Origin: Haladaptatus halobius
Lineage (GTDB): Archaea > Halobacteriota > Halobacteria > Halobacteriales > Haladaptataceae
NCBI RefSeq assembly: GCF_020618475.1
Contig: NZ_CP085339.1
Span: 496,001-560,000, forward strand
Reading direction: 5' to 3'
DNA length: 64,000 nucleotides
Shown here: one piece after another, positions 28,673 through 38,603 of the stretch
How positions within the stretch are numbered: position 1 is the first letter of the stretch
How the letters are laid out: each line of letters starts with the position of its first letter
Made by a program: the position numbers and the translations under genes
The notes under the pieces: generated by a model
What the model was told of the DNA's origin: nothing
Database searches by the model: none
Seen by the model: only the letters and a program-made list of their open reading frames with translations

Positions 28673-29476
28673 ATGGTCAACGCTACCATCGACGTAATCG
28701 ACCGTGGGGGATTGGAATGCGACCTCAACTACCTCATCGAGGGGAACACGCTCGGGAGTCGCGATGAACCAAATCTGGACACCAATTACGACGAAATTCC
28801 CGTGTTCAATCTCGTCATCGACCATCCGGAGGGGACGATTCTCTGGGACACCGGGAATCACAAGGACGCGCTCAACGGCCACTGGCCGGAGGGGTTGAAA
28901 CAGGCGTTCTATCCGCACGACGTCCGAGAGCGCAGCCTCGTGGACGATCTCGGGGTCGCGGGGTACGACATCGAAGACATCGACTACGTGTTTCAAACGC
29001 ACCTGCATCTCGACCACGCGGGCGGACTCCACCACTTCGACGGAACGGACACGCCGGTGTTCGTCCACGAGGAGGAGCTGAAGTTCGCCTACTACAGCAC
29101 GAAGACGGACGAGGGAAGCAGCGCGTACATCCTTGGCGACTTCGACCATGACCTCAACTGGCAGGAGATCCACCAGAACCGCGAGACCCACTTCGAGGAC
29201 GTTGAATTCGTCCACCTCCCTGGACACACGCCGGGGCTGACAGGCACGGTCATCTACCTCGATGGTGCGGGGACACTCGCCTTCACGGGCGACGAGATCT
29301 ACCAAACGGAGAACTACGAGGATGAGACGCCGCTCGGCGCCGGCCTCCTTTGGAGCCATCGCCACTGGTTCGACAGCCTCCAGAAACTCAAGGAGATCGG
29401 GCGCAAACACGACGCGACGGTCGTGTACGGTCACGACCCCGACCAGTTCGAAACCATTCGAGAGGGGTGGTCGTAG
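28673..29476 (+). CDS. N-acyl-homoserine-lactonase-like metallo-beta-lactamase-fold hydrolase
   Basis: A 267-residue protein. The dinuclear zinc motif HLHLDHAGGL (first His at 110) is followed by LPGHTPGLTG and FTGDEI, giving the usual metal ligands. The alignment of the first strand (DVIDRGGLECDLNYLIEG) and the length fit the AttM/AiiB-like lactonase subfamily. It probably opens a lactone; whether the substrate is a signal or a catabolic lactone is unknown. Its stop codon abuts the next ATG, so it is co-translated with the alcohol dehydrogenase. Intact. Confidence 0.82.
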   Translation: MVNATIDVIDRGGLECDLNYLIEGNTLGSRDEPNLDTNYDEIPVFNLVIDHPEGTILWDTGNHKDALNGHWPEGLKQAFYPHDVRERSLVDDLGVAGYDIEDIDYVFQTHLHLDHAGGLHHFDGTDTPVFVHEEELKFAYYSTKTDEGSSAYILGDFDHDLNWQEIHQNRETHFEDVEFVHLPGHTPGLTGTVIYLDGAGTLAFTGDEIYQTENYEDETPLGAGLLWSHRHWFDSLQKLKEIGRKHDATVVYGHDPDQFETIREGWS

Positions 29477-30793
29477 ATGGAGTATGAACGCTCGGTCTCC
29501 GCGCCGTCACACGAACTCTCGCCCGAGACGGTGTGGCACATCCAGATGCCACAGATCCGATTCGGTCGAAATGCGACGGACGAACTGGCGTTCCAATTGC
29601 ACGATCTAGGCGTCGACGAGGGTGCGCACGGTCTCATCGTCACCGACAAGAACCTCGCAAACATCGGCCACGCTGGCCGGATCGAAGACCACCTTACGGA
29701 GAACGAGTTCACCGTCGACATTTACGACGGGTCGGAGCGCGAACCGTCCATCTCGGCTATCGAGAACTGCCTGGAGTTCGTCCGCGATGAGAAGAGCGAG
29801 GCGGGATACAACTTCTTCGTCGGTCTCGGCGGCGGGAGTTGTCTGGACACCGCGAAGGCGACCCGCGCGGTCATCGCCAACGGCGGCAGTCCGCTCGACT
29901 ACATCGCCGAACCGACTGGGGAGGGAAAGGCCCTCGACGAGTCAGGCCCGCCGCTTGTGTTGATGCCGACGACGGCCGGAACGGGGGCGGAAATCTCGCC
30001 GGTCGCTATTCTCTCAGTGGCGGAAAAAGATATCAAGGAAGGCATTTCCAGCAATCACATCCGCGCCGACGCCGCGGTGCTCGACCCGACGCTTACGACC
30101 ACGCTCCCGCCGGATCTGACCGCCAAGACGGCGATGGACGCGCTCGGACACGCCATGGAGGGGTACACGACACACGAGTATGACTCGCTCCTCCGGCCGA
30201 CCGACCCCGCCGAGCGCCCGGTGTACGCCGGTCGGACACCGCTAACCGAGATGTTCTCCAAGAAGGCCATCGACCTGTTGTCGAACAACGTCCGGAAGGC
30301 GGTTCACAACGGGGATAACCTCGAAGCGCGGGAGAACATGCTCCAGGGGGCACTCTTCGGTGCCATCGCCGGGCTGACGGCGGGCGCGAGCCTCTGTCAC
30401 GCGATGGCCTATCCAGTCGGAAACAAGTACCACACCTACCACGGCGAAACCATCGCGGTGTTGACCCCCGCGAGCACTATCGATTACAATTCAGCGAACG
30501 ACCCGGAACGCTTCGCCTCGCTCGCCCGCCGGTTCGGCGTCGATACCGCCGGAATGAATCCGCGCGAAGCGGCCGACGCCCTAAAAGACGAGTACGTCCA
30601 ACTTCAGCGGGATCTAAACGTCCTCCCCAGCGGCCTCAACGACCTGGCGGGGATCACCGAGGACGAAGTCGATTGGCTGGCGAAACAGACCGTCGACACG
30701 CAGGCGCGACTGCTTCGCTGTAATCCCCGCCCCGTGACTGAGGAGGACGTTTACGATATCTTCGTTGATGCGCTATACAACTGGGAGGACTGA
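29477..30793 (+). CDS. iron-containing alcohol dehydrogenase
   Basis: A 438-residue group III (iron-dependent) dehydrogenase. The NAD(P) loop GGGSCLDTAKATRA, the metal motif AMDALGHAMEGYTTHEY, and the ligand histidines in LCHAMAYPVGNKYHTYHGE are present. It interconverts an alcohol or hydroxy acid with its aldehyde or keto acid; maleylacetate and 4-hydroxybutyrate enzymes belong to the same family. It starts directly after the lactonase TAG, suggesting that lactone opening yields its hydroxy-acid substrate (inference). Confidence 0.9.
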   Translation: MEYERSVSAPSHELSPETVWHIQMPQIRFGRNATDELAFQLHDLGVDEGAHGLIVTDKNLANIGHAGRIEDHLTENEFTVDIYDGSEREPSISAIENCLEFVRDEKSEAGYNFFVGLGGGSCLDTAKATRAVIANGGSPLDYIAEPTGEGKALDESGPPLVLMPTTAGTGAEISPVAILSVAEKDIKEGISSNHIRADAAVLDPTLTTTLPPDLTAKTAMDALGHAMEGYTTHEYDSLLRPTDPAERPVYAGRTPLTEMFSKKAIDLLSNNVRKAVHNGDNLEARENMLQGALFGAIAGLTAGASLCHAMAYPVGNKYHTYHGETIAVLTPASTIDYNSANDPERFASLARRFGVDTAGMNPREAADALKDEYVQLQRDLNVLPSGLNDLAGITEDEVDWLAKQTVDTQARLLRCNPRPVTEEDVYDIFVDALYNWED

Positions 30794-30841
30794 CTCGCCG
30801 GTTCAGTACCGGGAGGTTTCCCTCTCCCGTCTCGTACGGGA

Positions 30842-30998
30842 CTACCCCTCCGTTTCGCGGAGGTCAGTCCGGCGAATCTTCCCCGTCGCCGTCTTCGGGA
30901 GTTCGTCGAGGAATGCAACCCCGCGGGGGTATTCGTACTGCGCTAGCCGCCCTTTGACGTACGACTGAAGTTCATTCGCGAGCGACTTGCTTGGGTTT
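30842..30998 (-). pseudogene. acyl-CoA synthetase C-terminal remnant at right edge of the GC-rich block
   Basis: SKSLANELQSYVKGRLAQYE followed by YPRGVAFLDELPKTATGKIR is the last 50 residues of an ANL ligase, with the catalytic lysine (TGKIRR). Everything upstream is gone. It differs from the remnant at 18535, so the two are not copies of one gene. Confidence 0.8.
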
Positions 30999-31435
30999 GC
31001 TACAACCGATGTTCCTCTCATTGGTGCGTGCGACGTACAGTTTGATACTGGCACAAGGTCATGGTTTGACTGGTCGTTATCATATTGGGTCGGAATTCGT
31101 ACGTCATTCTGATGCGAGTGCAGCCTTCGTCTCATCTCACTACGGCTTATAGCCGAAATTTTGGAAATGTTGATCAGTATCAGGACTTCAGCGTCGAAGT
31201 TAAACAGCACTTTATAGAATCATTGCGAAAGATCCAGCTGAGTTCACTGTTGACGAGTATGTGGTCTGGGCAATCGTTCTTGCGGCACTACTTGTTGTCT
31301 TTGGAGGCGCTATTCGACTAGTGAACTGACTTCTAAATGCGGTTGTTAAGGTCAACAGAGTGAAGAGCATAAAAGTCTAAACACTGCTCCTAGTTATACG
31401 TCCAGATTCCTCAATATTGGATCGCAAGTGGCCAC
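30999..31435. other. gene-poor stretch
   Basis: Only a short frame ending at 31329 (DEYVVWAIVLAALLVVFGGA) looks like a membrane-protein tail. It is probably remnant DNA. Confidence 0.3.
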
Positions 31436-31720
31436 CTATAGTGAGGTTGTCAATTGGGATTTAGCTAATATCGAGCCGTGGGATAAACGAGACAGAAGCA
31501 ATCCACTCCCACCGTCCACTGTCATTGCTATCAGGAATAGTAGATAACATGTGAGTACGAAAATGAAGAGATTCTGCCCATACCCGGCAGTATTTGGCCA
31601 GTATGCTGTGTCGAGTAATCGATCGCCCAGTGCCAGTGAGCCACCAATAGTCGCCACTCCAATCGTTGTATAAAGGAGCATTCTGAGAGCCTGTGCGCCG
31701 CGAAAGGAAATTGTATTCAT
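31436..31720 (-). CDS. small membrane protein of unknown function
   Basis: A 94-residue protein with two hydrophobic segments (MLLYTTIGVATIGGSLALG and NLFIFVLTCYLLFLIAM). Its ATG overlaps the TGA of the broken SprT-like gene upstream (ATGA), so it was the second gene of that operon. The function is unknown. Confidence 0.45.
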   Translation of the reverse strand: MNTISFRGAQALRMLLYTTIGVATIGGSLALGDRLLDTAYWPNTAGYGQNLFIFVLTCYLLFLIAMTVDGGSGLLLSRLSHGSILAKSQLTTSL

Positions 31721-31912
31721 GTATGATCATTTTCGTAAGCCGTCCACGTGAGCGCGATCGTGATCTCACCCGTTGCAGGGTCGTATTTGGTGATACCAGC
31801 TTATCGTTGCACTCGGTGTGAAACCTCCCAGTCGATTGCTTCGACCGGCAGAGTCGGGAAGTGTTCCGTAATGACATCCACCGTACGTGTTCGCGCTTGA
31901 TCAAGCGGGGAC
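31717..31912 (-). pseudogene. SprT-like metalloprotease-family remnant
   Basis: Reads LDQARTRTVDVITEHFPTLP, then VEAIDWEVSHRVQR, a TAA at 31803-31801, and AGITKYDPATGEITIALTWT. The pattern resembles the start of haloarchaeal SprT-like proteins. The zinc HExxH part does not follow; the gene is both interrupted and truncated. A second, more degraded copy of the TVDVITEH segment lies near 39530-39570. Confidence 0.5.
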
Positions 31913-32057
31913 AATAGTATTTTGGGATAGACAGACCAAGAGGTAAACACAGTAAATAGGTAGACAACGAGACGTCATTTTTCGGGTCGAAAAAGTAAGT
32001 TCCAAACGAATCGCCCTTCCAGGTGTGGGAAAATTCGCTGCTAACAGTGGCAAAATA

Positions 32058-33587
32058 TCACTTACGCTGTTTTGCCTCTGCAATTGCATCAGGGGCGTAG
32101 ATAATACCTGCACCGATGTCGGTGTCACCCTTTCCATTACTATACCGTGCTGTATTCTCAATAATGCTCTGGATTTGGTTTGCGCTCAAGTCAGGATTAG
32201 CTTCTCGGATAAGTGCGACGAGTCCAGCAACCTGTGGGGCGGCCATTGATGTGCCTGCATACCAGGCATATGCGGTACCACCATTGAGGTCCGGCGGTAC
32301 TGTCGAGTAAACTAGGTTGAATGGATACGGCCATTCCGTGTCGTCAGCCAAGGTTTTATCGAGTGTCTCATAGCCTCCACCAGGTGCGCCAACATCGATA
32401 ACACTGGTACCATAATTCGAGTAAAACACGCGCTTGTTGTTCGGTCCCGTTGCGGAGACACTGATAGATCCCGGAATACTGTTCGGGAGTGTGAAGTAGC
32501 CCTTATGCTGAAGGTCTGCGCTGGAATTACCAGCACTTGTCGTTATTACCGTTCCTCGTTGTGATGCACTCTGGATGACTCGCTGGTAGGCGACGTGATC
32601 TCCACTTTTGTGCGCTTTACCTTTAATCACGCCACCTCCAAGACTCATGTTCGCTGCGTCAGCCCCGATCCTCGCTGCGTAATCAATCGCACTGAGGATG
32701 TCGAAATCGGTTGTGAAAAGCGTTGTAACGGTGACGCTTTCTTCCTGACCATCATCATCAATATCGTACTGATAGTCTGTAAGCTTCTTCCAGTAAAACA
32801 CTCGAAGTGGGACAACGTCTGCGTCCGGAGCCATCCCTGCAACCCCGAGATCTCCATTTTGTGGAGTATCGTTATTTTTCGCCGTCGCGATCCCAGCACA
32901 GTGACTTCCATGAGATTGCACGTCATCTGCAGCCATCTGAGAACGCGTATCTGGCGCTCCAAGATAGGTATATGGAGCAATTTCGACTGTATCGTCGTCT
33001 GTTGCAGTATCACTTTGGGCTGCAGTCCCCGGTGGGAGTCGCGCATCAATGGTCGTATCACCGGCGACTGTTGGGCTTTTATCGGGGCTAGAAAGACCGT
33101 CAGCACGGAATAGTTGACCTCGCTCAACTTGGTTACGGAGATCAGGATGATGCGTATCAATACCGGTATCAATAATGGCAACTGTCCGTCCGTTTCCGGT
33201 TACAGTGTCGTGAGCTTCGAATGCGCCAGTCGTGTCCGACCGCTTATCCCATTGAAGGCTCGCATACTCGTCATCGAACGACTCCGCGGTCGTACGTATT
33301 TTCGGACCGACTACCTGATAGCCGACGTTGGGTTCGACGGATTTGACACCAGCAACATTGCGTACAGTAGAATCAGATTCGGCAGCAACGAGCAAAACTC
33401 GTCCATCAGCGGTTGTAGCTTGAACATCAACCCCTGCTCGGTTGAGATGCTTCCGAGTCCCTCTCCCGTGAGTAGTAACTACATATTGATTACGGCCATC
33501 TGTAGCGTTTGAAACCCCCATCGTAACCAATGCAATAGTGCTGGCTACTGTGCTTTGCAGGAATGTTCGTCGATTTAGATTCGACAT
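32058..33587 (-). CDS. secreted subtilisin-like serine protease (S8, halolysin-like)
   Basis: 509 residues from ATG 33587 (an ATG at 33599 adds four; numbers below use the longer form). NLNRRTFLQSTVASTIALVT is a Tat leader; a propeptide of about 80 residues follows. Catalytic residues: Asp144 in AIIDTGIDTHHPDL, His230 in SHGSHCAG, Asn358 in TSAGNSS (oxyanion hole), Ser451 in GTSMAAPQVAGL. No C-terminal extension is present, unlike classical halolysins. Export folded through Tat and a role in extracellular protein breakdown are expected. It stands alone and looks intact. Confidence 0.93.
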   Translation of the reverse strand: MSNLNRRTFLQSTVASTIALVTMGVSNATDGRNQYVVTTHGRGTRKHLNRAGVDVQATTADGRVLLVAAESDSTVRNVAGVKSVEPNVGYQVVGPKIRTTAESFDDEYASLQWDKRSDTTGAFEAHDTVTGNGRTVAIIDTGIDTHHPDLRNQVERGQLFRADGLSSPDKSPTVAGDTTIDARLPPGTAAQSDTATDDDTVEIAPYTYLGAPDTRSQMAADDVQSHGSHCAGIATAKNNDTPQNGDLGVAGMAPDADVVPLRVFYWKKLTDYQYDIDDDGQEESVTVTTLFTTDFDILSAIDYAARIGADAANMSLGGGVIKGKAHKSGDHVAYQRVIQSASQRGTVITTSAGNSSADLQHKGYFTLPNSIPGSISVSATGPNNKRVFYSNYGTSVIDVGAPGGGYETLDKTLADDTEWPYPFNLVYSTVPPDLNGGTAYAWYAGTSMAAPQVAGLVALIREANPDLSANQIQSIIENTARYSNGKGDTDIGAGIIYAPDAIAEAKQRK

Positions 33588-33674
33588 ATTCTCACACATT
33601 ATTACCTAGACTACTTATAATTTCCCTATAATTAAGGATATAGGAAAATAGGCGCGGGGATCTATTACAGTAAT

Positions 33675-33850
33675 GCGCGATCCGCCTCTATTACAACGGT
33701 ATAATCGACTATCTTCACCAGCGACAGTCCAAGGCGACATAATTGAGTACATGTCGAAGTATTCCAAACTGACGAGTCAGCAGTTGGATTCCACCTTCCA
33801 ACCATCTGTTAGGAATGGTGTGCCAGATATTGAGGATACATTCAGCAATC
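33675..33850 (+). repeat. dispersed structured repeat, copy A (partial)
   Basis: Starts inside the element at GCGCGATCC and keeps the right inverted repeat (CTATTACAACGGTATAATCG) and the tail with TTAGGAATGGTGTGCCAGAT. Matching copies are at 45796-46112 and 54767-55092; the left 150 bp are missing here. Confidence 0.75.
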
Positions 33851-33920
33851 CGATATTGGCAGAGGAAGTATTTTCAAAACCGTTAGTGATTGACGGTGAG
33901 GACTCCAGTAGGAACCATCA

Positions 33921-34169
33921 TCAATTTACGCGTCTCAGGCCCGCCCAGACAATGACGCTTCCCACGAACAAAGCTATCGCACCGATGACCGTCCACTGCA
34001 CTGATCTTCCAGTGATCGGTTTGCAGTCTGCGACGCACAAAATGGGACCTATCTCGATGATCCCGAGGCCTTGAACTACCCATAACATCCCGAGAAGCGC
34101 CACGATGGCTCCGAGGATTGTCAATACAGTCGCTTTCGTGTTCCACGTGTAGATATTTCGATTCTCCAT
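33921..34169 (-). CDS. small two-helix membrane protein
   Basis: An 82-residue protein: helix ATVLTILGAIVALLGMLWVV, a loop with two Cys (ILCVADCKPI), and helix VIGAIALFVGSVIVWAGL. Similar mini-membrane proteins are common in haloarchaea. The function is unknown. Confidence 0.55.
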   Translation of the reverse strand: MENRNIYTWNTKATVLTILGAIVALLGMLWVVQGLGIIEIGPILCVADCKPITGRSVQWTVIGAIALFVGSVIVWAGLRRVN

Positions 34170-34337
34170 CAGAGAGGAAGAGGGGCCGTTTATCCTCGGG
34201 TTTAACGCCGAGCATGCACGCGATCTTTATAACCAGCCGCACTATCGCATTTGCATGATAGCGTCTGTAGCTCTTCAACCTGAGATACGATACGGGAAGG
34301 AACGAATAGACAACCGAGTAACACAAGATCGAATATC

Positions 34338-35018
34338 ATGAGATACATAACCGTCGTCATAGCCTTGGGGGAATACATTCGGTCGAAGAACGATCAACGG
34401 ATGCAGAGAGGTGTCAACGATCCGAGAGAGGTTTGGATCAATGGCACGCTCGTAGCGACACAGGAAGCGATACAGTATCTCAATCTTCTTGATGATGGGA
34501 CCGTTGTTGGGGTCGCACGGTTCAGAGGCGATGCAGATCAGCTCGCAACGATAGAAGACGAGATTCCGGAGATTATTTCTTGCACTGTGACAGGTGGTGA
34601 AACATGGCTGGCGTATATGCACTATGAGCCTGACGAATTTGAAACAGCCCTTCTCGAACGTATCGATACCGAAGCTATCAGTATCGACTGGCCGATGAAG
34701 GAGACTGCTGACGGACTGGAAATCACACTTTTCGGTGAAGATGCAGCCCTTCAGCAACTGATCGCTGGCTTCCCTGACAAAGTAGACGTGACTCTCGAAC
34801 GCGCAGGAGAGTATCAGCCGGACATGGGTGACCCAGCGGGGCAACTCACTGACCGGCAGAATGAAATCCTCCGGACAGCACTCGCCGCAGGATACTATGA
34901 TATCCCTCGTCGTGCAACACAACGCGACTTAGCCACCGAGCTTGGACTTTCACGGGGAACGATTGGGGATCATCTTCGGCGGGCAGAAGCGAAGATTATC
35001 CGGTCGATAATTGTGTGA
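34338..35018 (+). CDS. HTH_10 transcriptional regulator
   Basis: 226 residues. The C-terminal HTH_10 domain is LTDRQNEILRTALAAGYYDI, then ELGLSRGTIGDHLRRAEAKI. The N-terminal 150 residues are a variable sensor domain unlike the BAT domain of the 16.7-kb copy. It precedes the broken ltrA gene by 155 bp in the same direction and may have controlled it (inference). Confidence 0.85.
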   Translation: MRYITVVIALGEYIRSKNDQRMQRGVNDPREVWINGTLVATQEAIQYLNLLDDGTVVGVARFRGDADQLATIEDEIPEIISCTVTGGETWLAYMHYEPDEFETALLERIDTEAISIDWPMKETADGLEITLFGEDAALQQLIAGFPDKVDVTLERAGEYQPDMGDPAGQLTDRQNEILRTALAAGYYDIPRRATQRDLATELGLSRGTIGDHLRRAEAKIIRSIIV

Positions 35019-35172
35019 ATCAAGCATCATTTTATCTGAAGTCAGGCGGGTAGGGTAGAAGAAAGGTGCGTACATGATCTCGGTTAGATGGGGTTGCCGA
35101 TATTTGAAAGGAAACAGCCGAAGTGCGCAGAGCGTTTTTACGAAGCCTTACCATTAGTCAGACAGACTTCCA

Positions 35173-36365
35173 ATGAGCAGGACTGATTCATCTTCGTCAT
35201 TCGAGCCGGATACAACCGACGTGAGCGAACAACGAAAGTCTGCGTCCACCTTAGAGTTGTTTTTTGATCTTGTGTTCGTCTTCGCGTTTACGCAGGTCAC
35301 GAGTTTTCTCGTCGAACATCAAACGTGGGGTGGCCTTGCGCGCGGTGCAGCGATACTCGCGGCAGTCTGGTGGGGATGGGCCGCCTACTCGTGGCTGACA
35401 GGGGCCGCGTCCGCAGAGGAAAACCTCGTAGAGCGATTATTCCTCTTTGGGCGATGGCGTCGATGGCTGTCGTTGCCTTGTCAGTCCCTGATGCATTTGG
35501 GGACACAGCGTTGATTTTCGGTGTTGCGTACTTCGCTGTTCGACTGCTCCATGTTCTGTTGTACCTGATTGTCGCACCGCCCGAAACACGCGCGGCAGTT
35601 CACCGAGTTGCGCCTGGTATTTTAGGAGGGCCAGCGTTGATCGTCGTTGCCGGGTTTGTCGATGGCCTGCTTGCGATCGGGCTCTGGATTGTGGCATTAG
35701 CTGTTGACTATGGGATCGCGTTATTCGGTAATAACGAAGGGTTCCGCTGTGATATCGGGCATTTCGTCGAACGTCACCAGCTCATCATGATTATCGCGCT
35801 GGGTGAGTCAATCGTGGCGATCGGTGCTGGCGTCGGGACGGAAGAGCTTACCAGCGGTCCGATGGTCGTTCTCGCGGTTTTCCTCGGATTTACCCTCATC
35901 GTCTCGCTGTGGTGGCTCTACTTCGATTATATTATTCTCGCCGCTGGGCAGCGACTTGCCGAGACGAGCGGGTATGAGCAGATATGACTGGCGATCGAAT
36001 CGTACAGTGGTCTTCATCTGCCGATTGTCGGCAGCATCATCTTCATCGCCATAGGCATCGAGCAGGCGCTCGCTCACCTCAATGAACGGCTCGGACTGAT
36101 TGCTGCCATTGGACTGTGCGGCGGCAGCGCGCTCTATCTCCTCGGGCATAGTGCATGGCGATATCATGATCACCGCACTGTGAGCGTTCTCCGGCTCGTC
36201 GTGGCAGTCGTCGCGCTCGGGCTGATCGTTGCGGCAGTGGAGGTCACTGCCTTTGTCGTGCTCGCTGCTCTCACGGCGCTCTTCGTCGGACTTGCCGCCT
36301 ACGAGATGTTGCTTTCCGAAGATAGGAATGCAATCCGTGGACGTCACCTTTCCCAGAGCGATTGA
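35173..36365 (+). pseudogene. ltrA: LtrA-family membrane protein with frameshift and nonsense
   Basis: The N-terminus carries the LtrA mark (STLELFFDLVFVFAFTQVTS). Near 35449 one base is missing: the frame switches and continues WAMASMAVVALSVPDAFGDT. The later motif VERHQLIMIIALGESIVAIG is typical. At 35985-35987 a TGA stands where CGA would keep the frame, and the protein reads on to 36365. Intact LtrA has about 390-400 residues and several helices; its role (named after low temperature requirement in Listeria) is unclear. Confidence 0.85.
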
Positions 36366-36612
36366 GAAATCATACTTTAAAAAAGAGACTATTTGTGAGA
36401 TCCACTGCCGCTTATATTGCTCACAGGTAGTAAACCGCCCAAAATCGACCAAATTCGAGAACTTGACCTCGTTGCCGTCGCACGTTCTACATCGGTTATA
36501 GAATTAATCAGCCATCTAGAAACGAGTCGAAATCCCAGAAATCAGACTGCTTTTTGTCTGATTGTTCGGAACAGCCGAATCTGATCATCGAATGCAACGA
36601 CGTTTAGCGCCC
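36366..36612. other. intergenic, no feature seen
   Basis: AT-rich, no ORF with family resemblance. Confidence 0.4.
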
Positions 36613-36974
36613 TTATTCGACGCAATATTCAGCATCGAACACCCGCCGATAACGCGGGTGAACCCAGTCAAAATACTCCTTGCCAAGCTGTTGCACTGAT
36701 TCGAGCACCTGCCCTTCCGTCCGTCGCCGGTCGATATGCCGACTCCCATTGCCATCCAATCGATCAGTCTCTATCGGCGTTTGTGTGATCAAATTCATTA
36801 ATCGATCATAGGTCAGAACCGCTGTTGCGCACTCAGTCAGGCAGATTATGAGCCAGTTGTCCCCGTCATTGTCGAGCAGCCGCGTTGCAAGCCCATCAGC
36901 GTCGATCTCGTCGTTCCGCGTCTCGTCCAGGACGACAGCAAGCTCACTGTGGAGCGTATCGAACAGGGTGTCTC
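36613..36974 (-). pseudogene. hypothetical haloarchaeal protein, 5'-truncated
   Basis: An open frame directly after a TGA reads LFDTLHSELAVVLDETRNDE, continues IDADGLATRLLDNDGDNWL and ends YRRVFDAEYCVE. No plausible ATG starts it, though one lies at 36798 for a 61-residue C-terminal piece. The acidic composition suggests a genuine former gene. No domain known to me. Confidence 0.4.
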
Positions 36975-37285
36975 ACGGAGCATACACAGAATTTTGCTCC
37001 GAATCGGTGTAAACAGTCGCCAGCCAAAACGAAAATGGATACGCGAAGGTTAGTATAATATACTTACCTGTAATAGCACCTATACCGCTCAAAAACGAGC
37101 GATGAAAAATGGAGGGCCGAAGTGGTGAGGATCAGCAGGTCTTCGGCCGATAAAGAATTCTGTTATCCACACATCAGGGCGTACCGGGTGCAAGCTTCCT
37201 ATATTTCGAACATTCATAGTATCGTGTCGTTAACTGCTGAAATCATATCAATTCAAAAAGTCCCAGACTCGTTTCATCACTCCTA
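36975..37285. other. intergenic, no feature seen
   Basis: A gap of about 310 bp without a convincing gene on either strand. Confidence 0.4.
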
Positions 37286-37468
37286 TCAGGCATTATTCAT
37301 ACGTTGGCTTGTTTCCGTACCACATTCTTTACATTCTGCAGTACGATATGGTTCTCGTGAAAACCCATCTCCATCATCTTCGCCTTCTTCGATTATTTCT
37401 ATGGAAATCTTGTGCGTGGTTTCCCCTTCACAGGTTGCACATTCTTCGACATGGGTTTCGTCATCCAT
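37286..37468 (-). CDS. DUF7835-type zinc beta-ribbon protein
   Basis: 60 residues: MDDETHVEECATCEGETTHK and, at the end, TAECKECGTETSQRMNNA. Paired CxxC knuckles and the terminal RMNNA are the family signature. Probably a stand-alone zinc ribbon. Intact. Confidence 0.8.
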   Translation of the reverse strand: MDDETHVEECATCEGETTHKISIEIIEEGEDDGDGFSREPYRTAECKECGTETSQRMNNA

Positions 37469-37689
37469 ACGAGATCTTCGGTAGCCAGCTATAATTAGCT
37501 GCTCGAAAACTCCCAGGCGTAAAGGACAGAATCAGCATCATCGCCATCCTTAGGTGTGACCGTCTGGGTCGTCCAACTACTAGAAATGTGAACAAGACAT
37601 AGAGACGAATATCGATCTATGACCAGGTATAATAGGCTTGCAAATACAGGCCCTTTCCTTTGCTGCTCAGCGACGAAAGTCACCGTACG

Positions 37690-38229
37690 ATGGTTGGATC
37701 TTCGCTGGAAAAACAGGTTGGCGTCACCGTCGGAAAGAAAGCACTGAAGGTTGGCTACAAGCGCTATGGAATTCCTGGTGCGATCGTCACCGGGAGTGTC
37801 GCCGCTCTCGGGTATGTTTTGATCAGACGCGCACTCAAGTCCACTACTGGCAAAGAGAACGTCGAATCTGCGATTAATATCGAAGAACTCCAGGCACAAG
37901 TGAGAGAGAAAGGGTTGGGCGCAATAACAAATCGAGAGACGTTGGAGTCCGCGATCAATGAGGATGAACTCGACACGAATGTTGAGATTGAGGATGTCCA
38001 GTCCGAAGCAGAAGAGGAAACCGATGAATTGGACGAGAATATTCCCGAGCAAAATAGAGAAAGCGAGGACGCTGCATCCGCTTCCTCGGATGCAAGCGCG
38101 TCAACTGGTTCGATCACCGAAGAAACCAATGACTCGCCGTCGGCAGCGGAACCAGCTGAGGCAGCAGGGCCCTCTCAAGACGATGATGTTCGCCCCGAAA
38201 CGGACGATGAGGATAAAAACGAGTCGTGA
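37690..38229 (+). CDS. acidic protein with N-terminal hydrophobic segment and disordered tail
   Basis: 179 residues from ATG 37690 (an ATG at 37660 adds ten). Residues 25-45 (GIPGAIVTGSVAALGYVLI) are a hydrophobic helix; the C-terminal 80 residues are a Ser/Ala/Glu/Asp-rich disordered tail. It looks like a membrane-anchored or peripheral acidic protein. No domain is recognised. Confidence 0.5.
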   Translation: MVGSSLEKQVGVTVGKKALKVGYKRYGIPGAIVTGSVAALGYVLIRRALKSTTGKENVESAINIEELQAQVREKGLGAITNRETLESAINEDELDTNVEIEDVQSEAEEETDELDENIPEQNRESEDAASASSDASASTGSITEETNDSPSAAEPAEAAGPSQDDDVRPETDDEDKNES

Positions 38230-38397
38230 AGAGCCCTACTGAATACGTTCAATCAGCGGTGGGGAATTATCGCTTTTAATTTCTTGTTTTCCGGTAAGAA
38301 AAAGTCAATAGACCACCTATTGGCGCACAATACAAATAAACTGCTTGAGATCGAAACCCCAGTAATAAACCAATTCCTCGTTGGGACTGGGCCTAAG

Positions 38398-38535
38398 ATG
38401 GAAGAGAGGACCCTCTACTGCGTGGAATGTCAGTGGATAATCAGCACAAAAGATAATACGTCTGACGAGATAAATCGGCGTGCCATCCAGCATTATCATG
38501 CAACAGGTCATCAAATTAAGGATCCTACCTGGTAG
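38398..38535 (+). CDS. 45-residue Cys/His small protein
   Basis: MEERTLYCVECQWIISTKDN, then RRAIQHYHATGHQI. A CxxC pair and a later H-x-H...H cluster suggest a tiny zinc-binding protein of a haloarchaeal family. The frame opens earlier (38284) but only this part looks conserved. Confidence 0.5.
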   Translation: MEERTLYCVECQWIISTKDNTSDEINRRAIQHYHATGHQIKDPTW

Positions 38536-38603
38536 CTGGTCCAACGTAGTCGTACTCCATTTGGTATGTTCCGTCTAGCTGTGGATGAAAACAGATTGCT
38601 TTG

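Noticed and set aside
28667..29434. 255-residue minus-strand frame
   Set aside because: Antisense to the lactonase gene, which has the HxHxDH motif.
32595..33181. Frames on both strands inside the protease gene
   Set aside because: Overlap fully with the subtilase, whose catalytic triad is clear.
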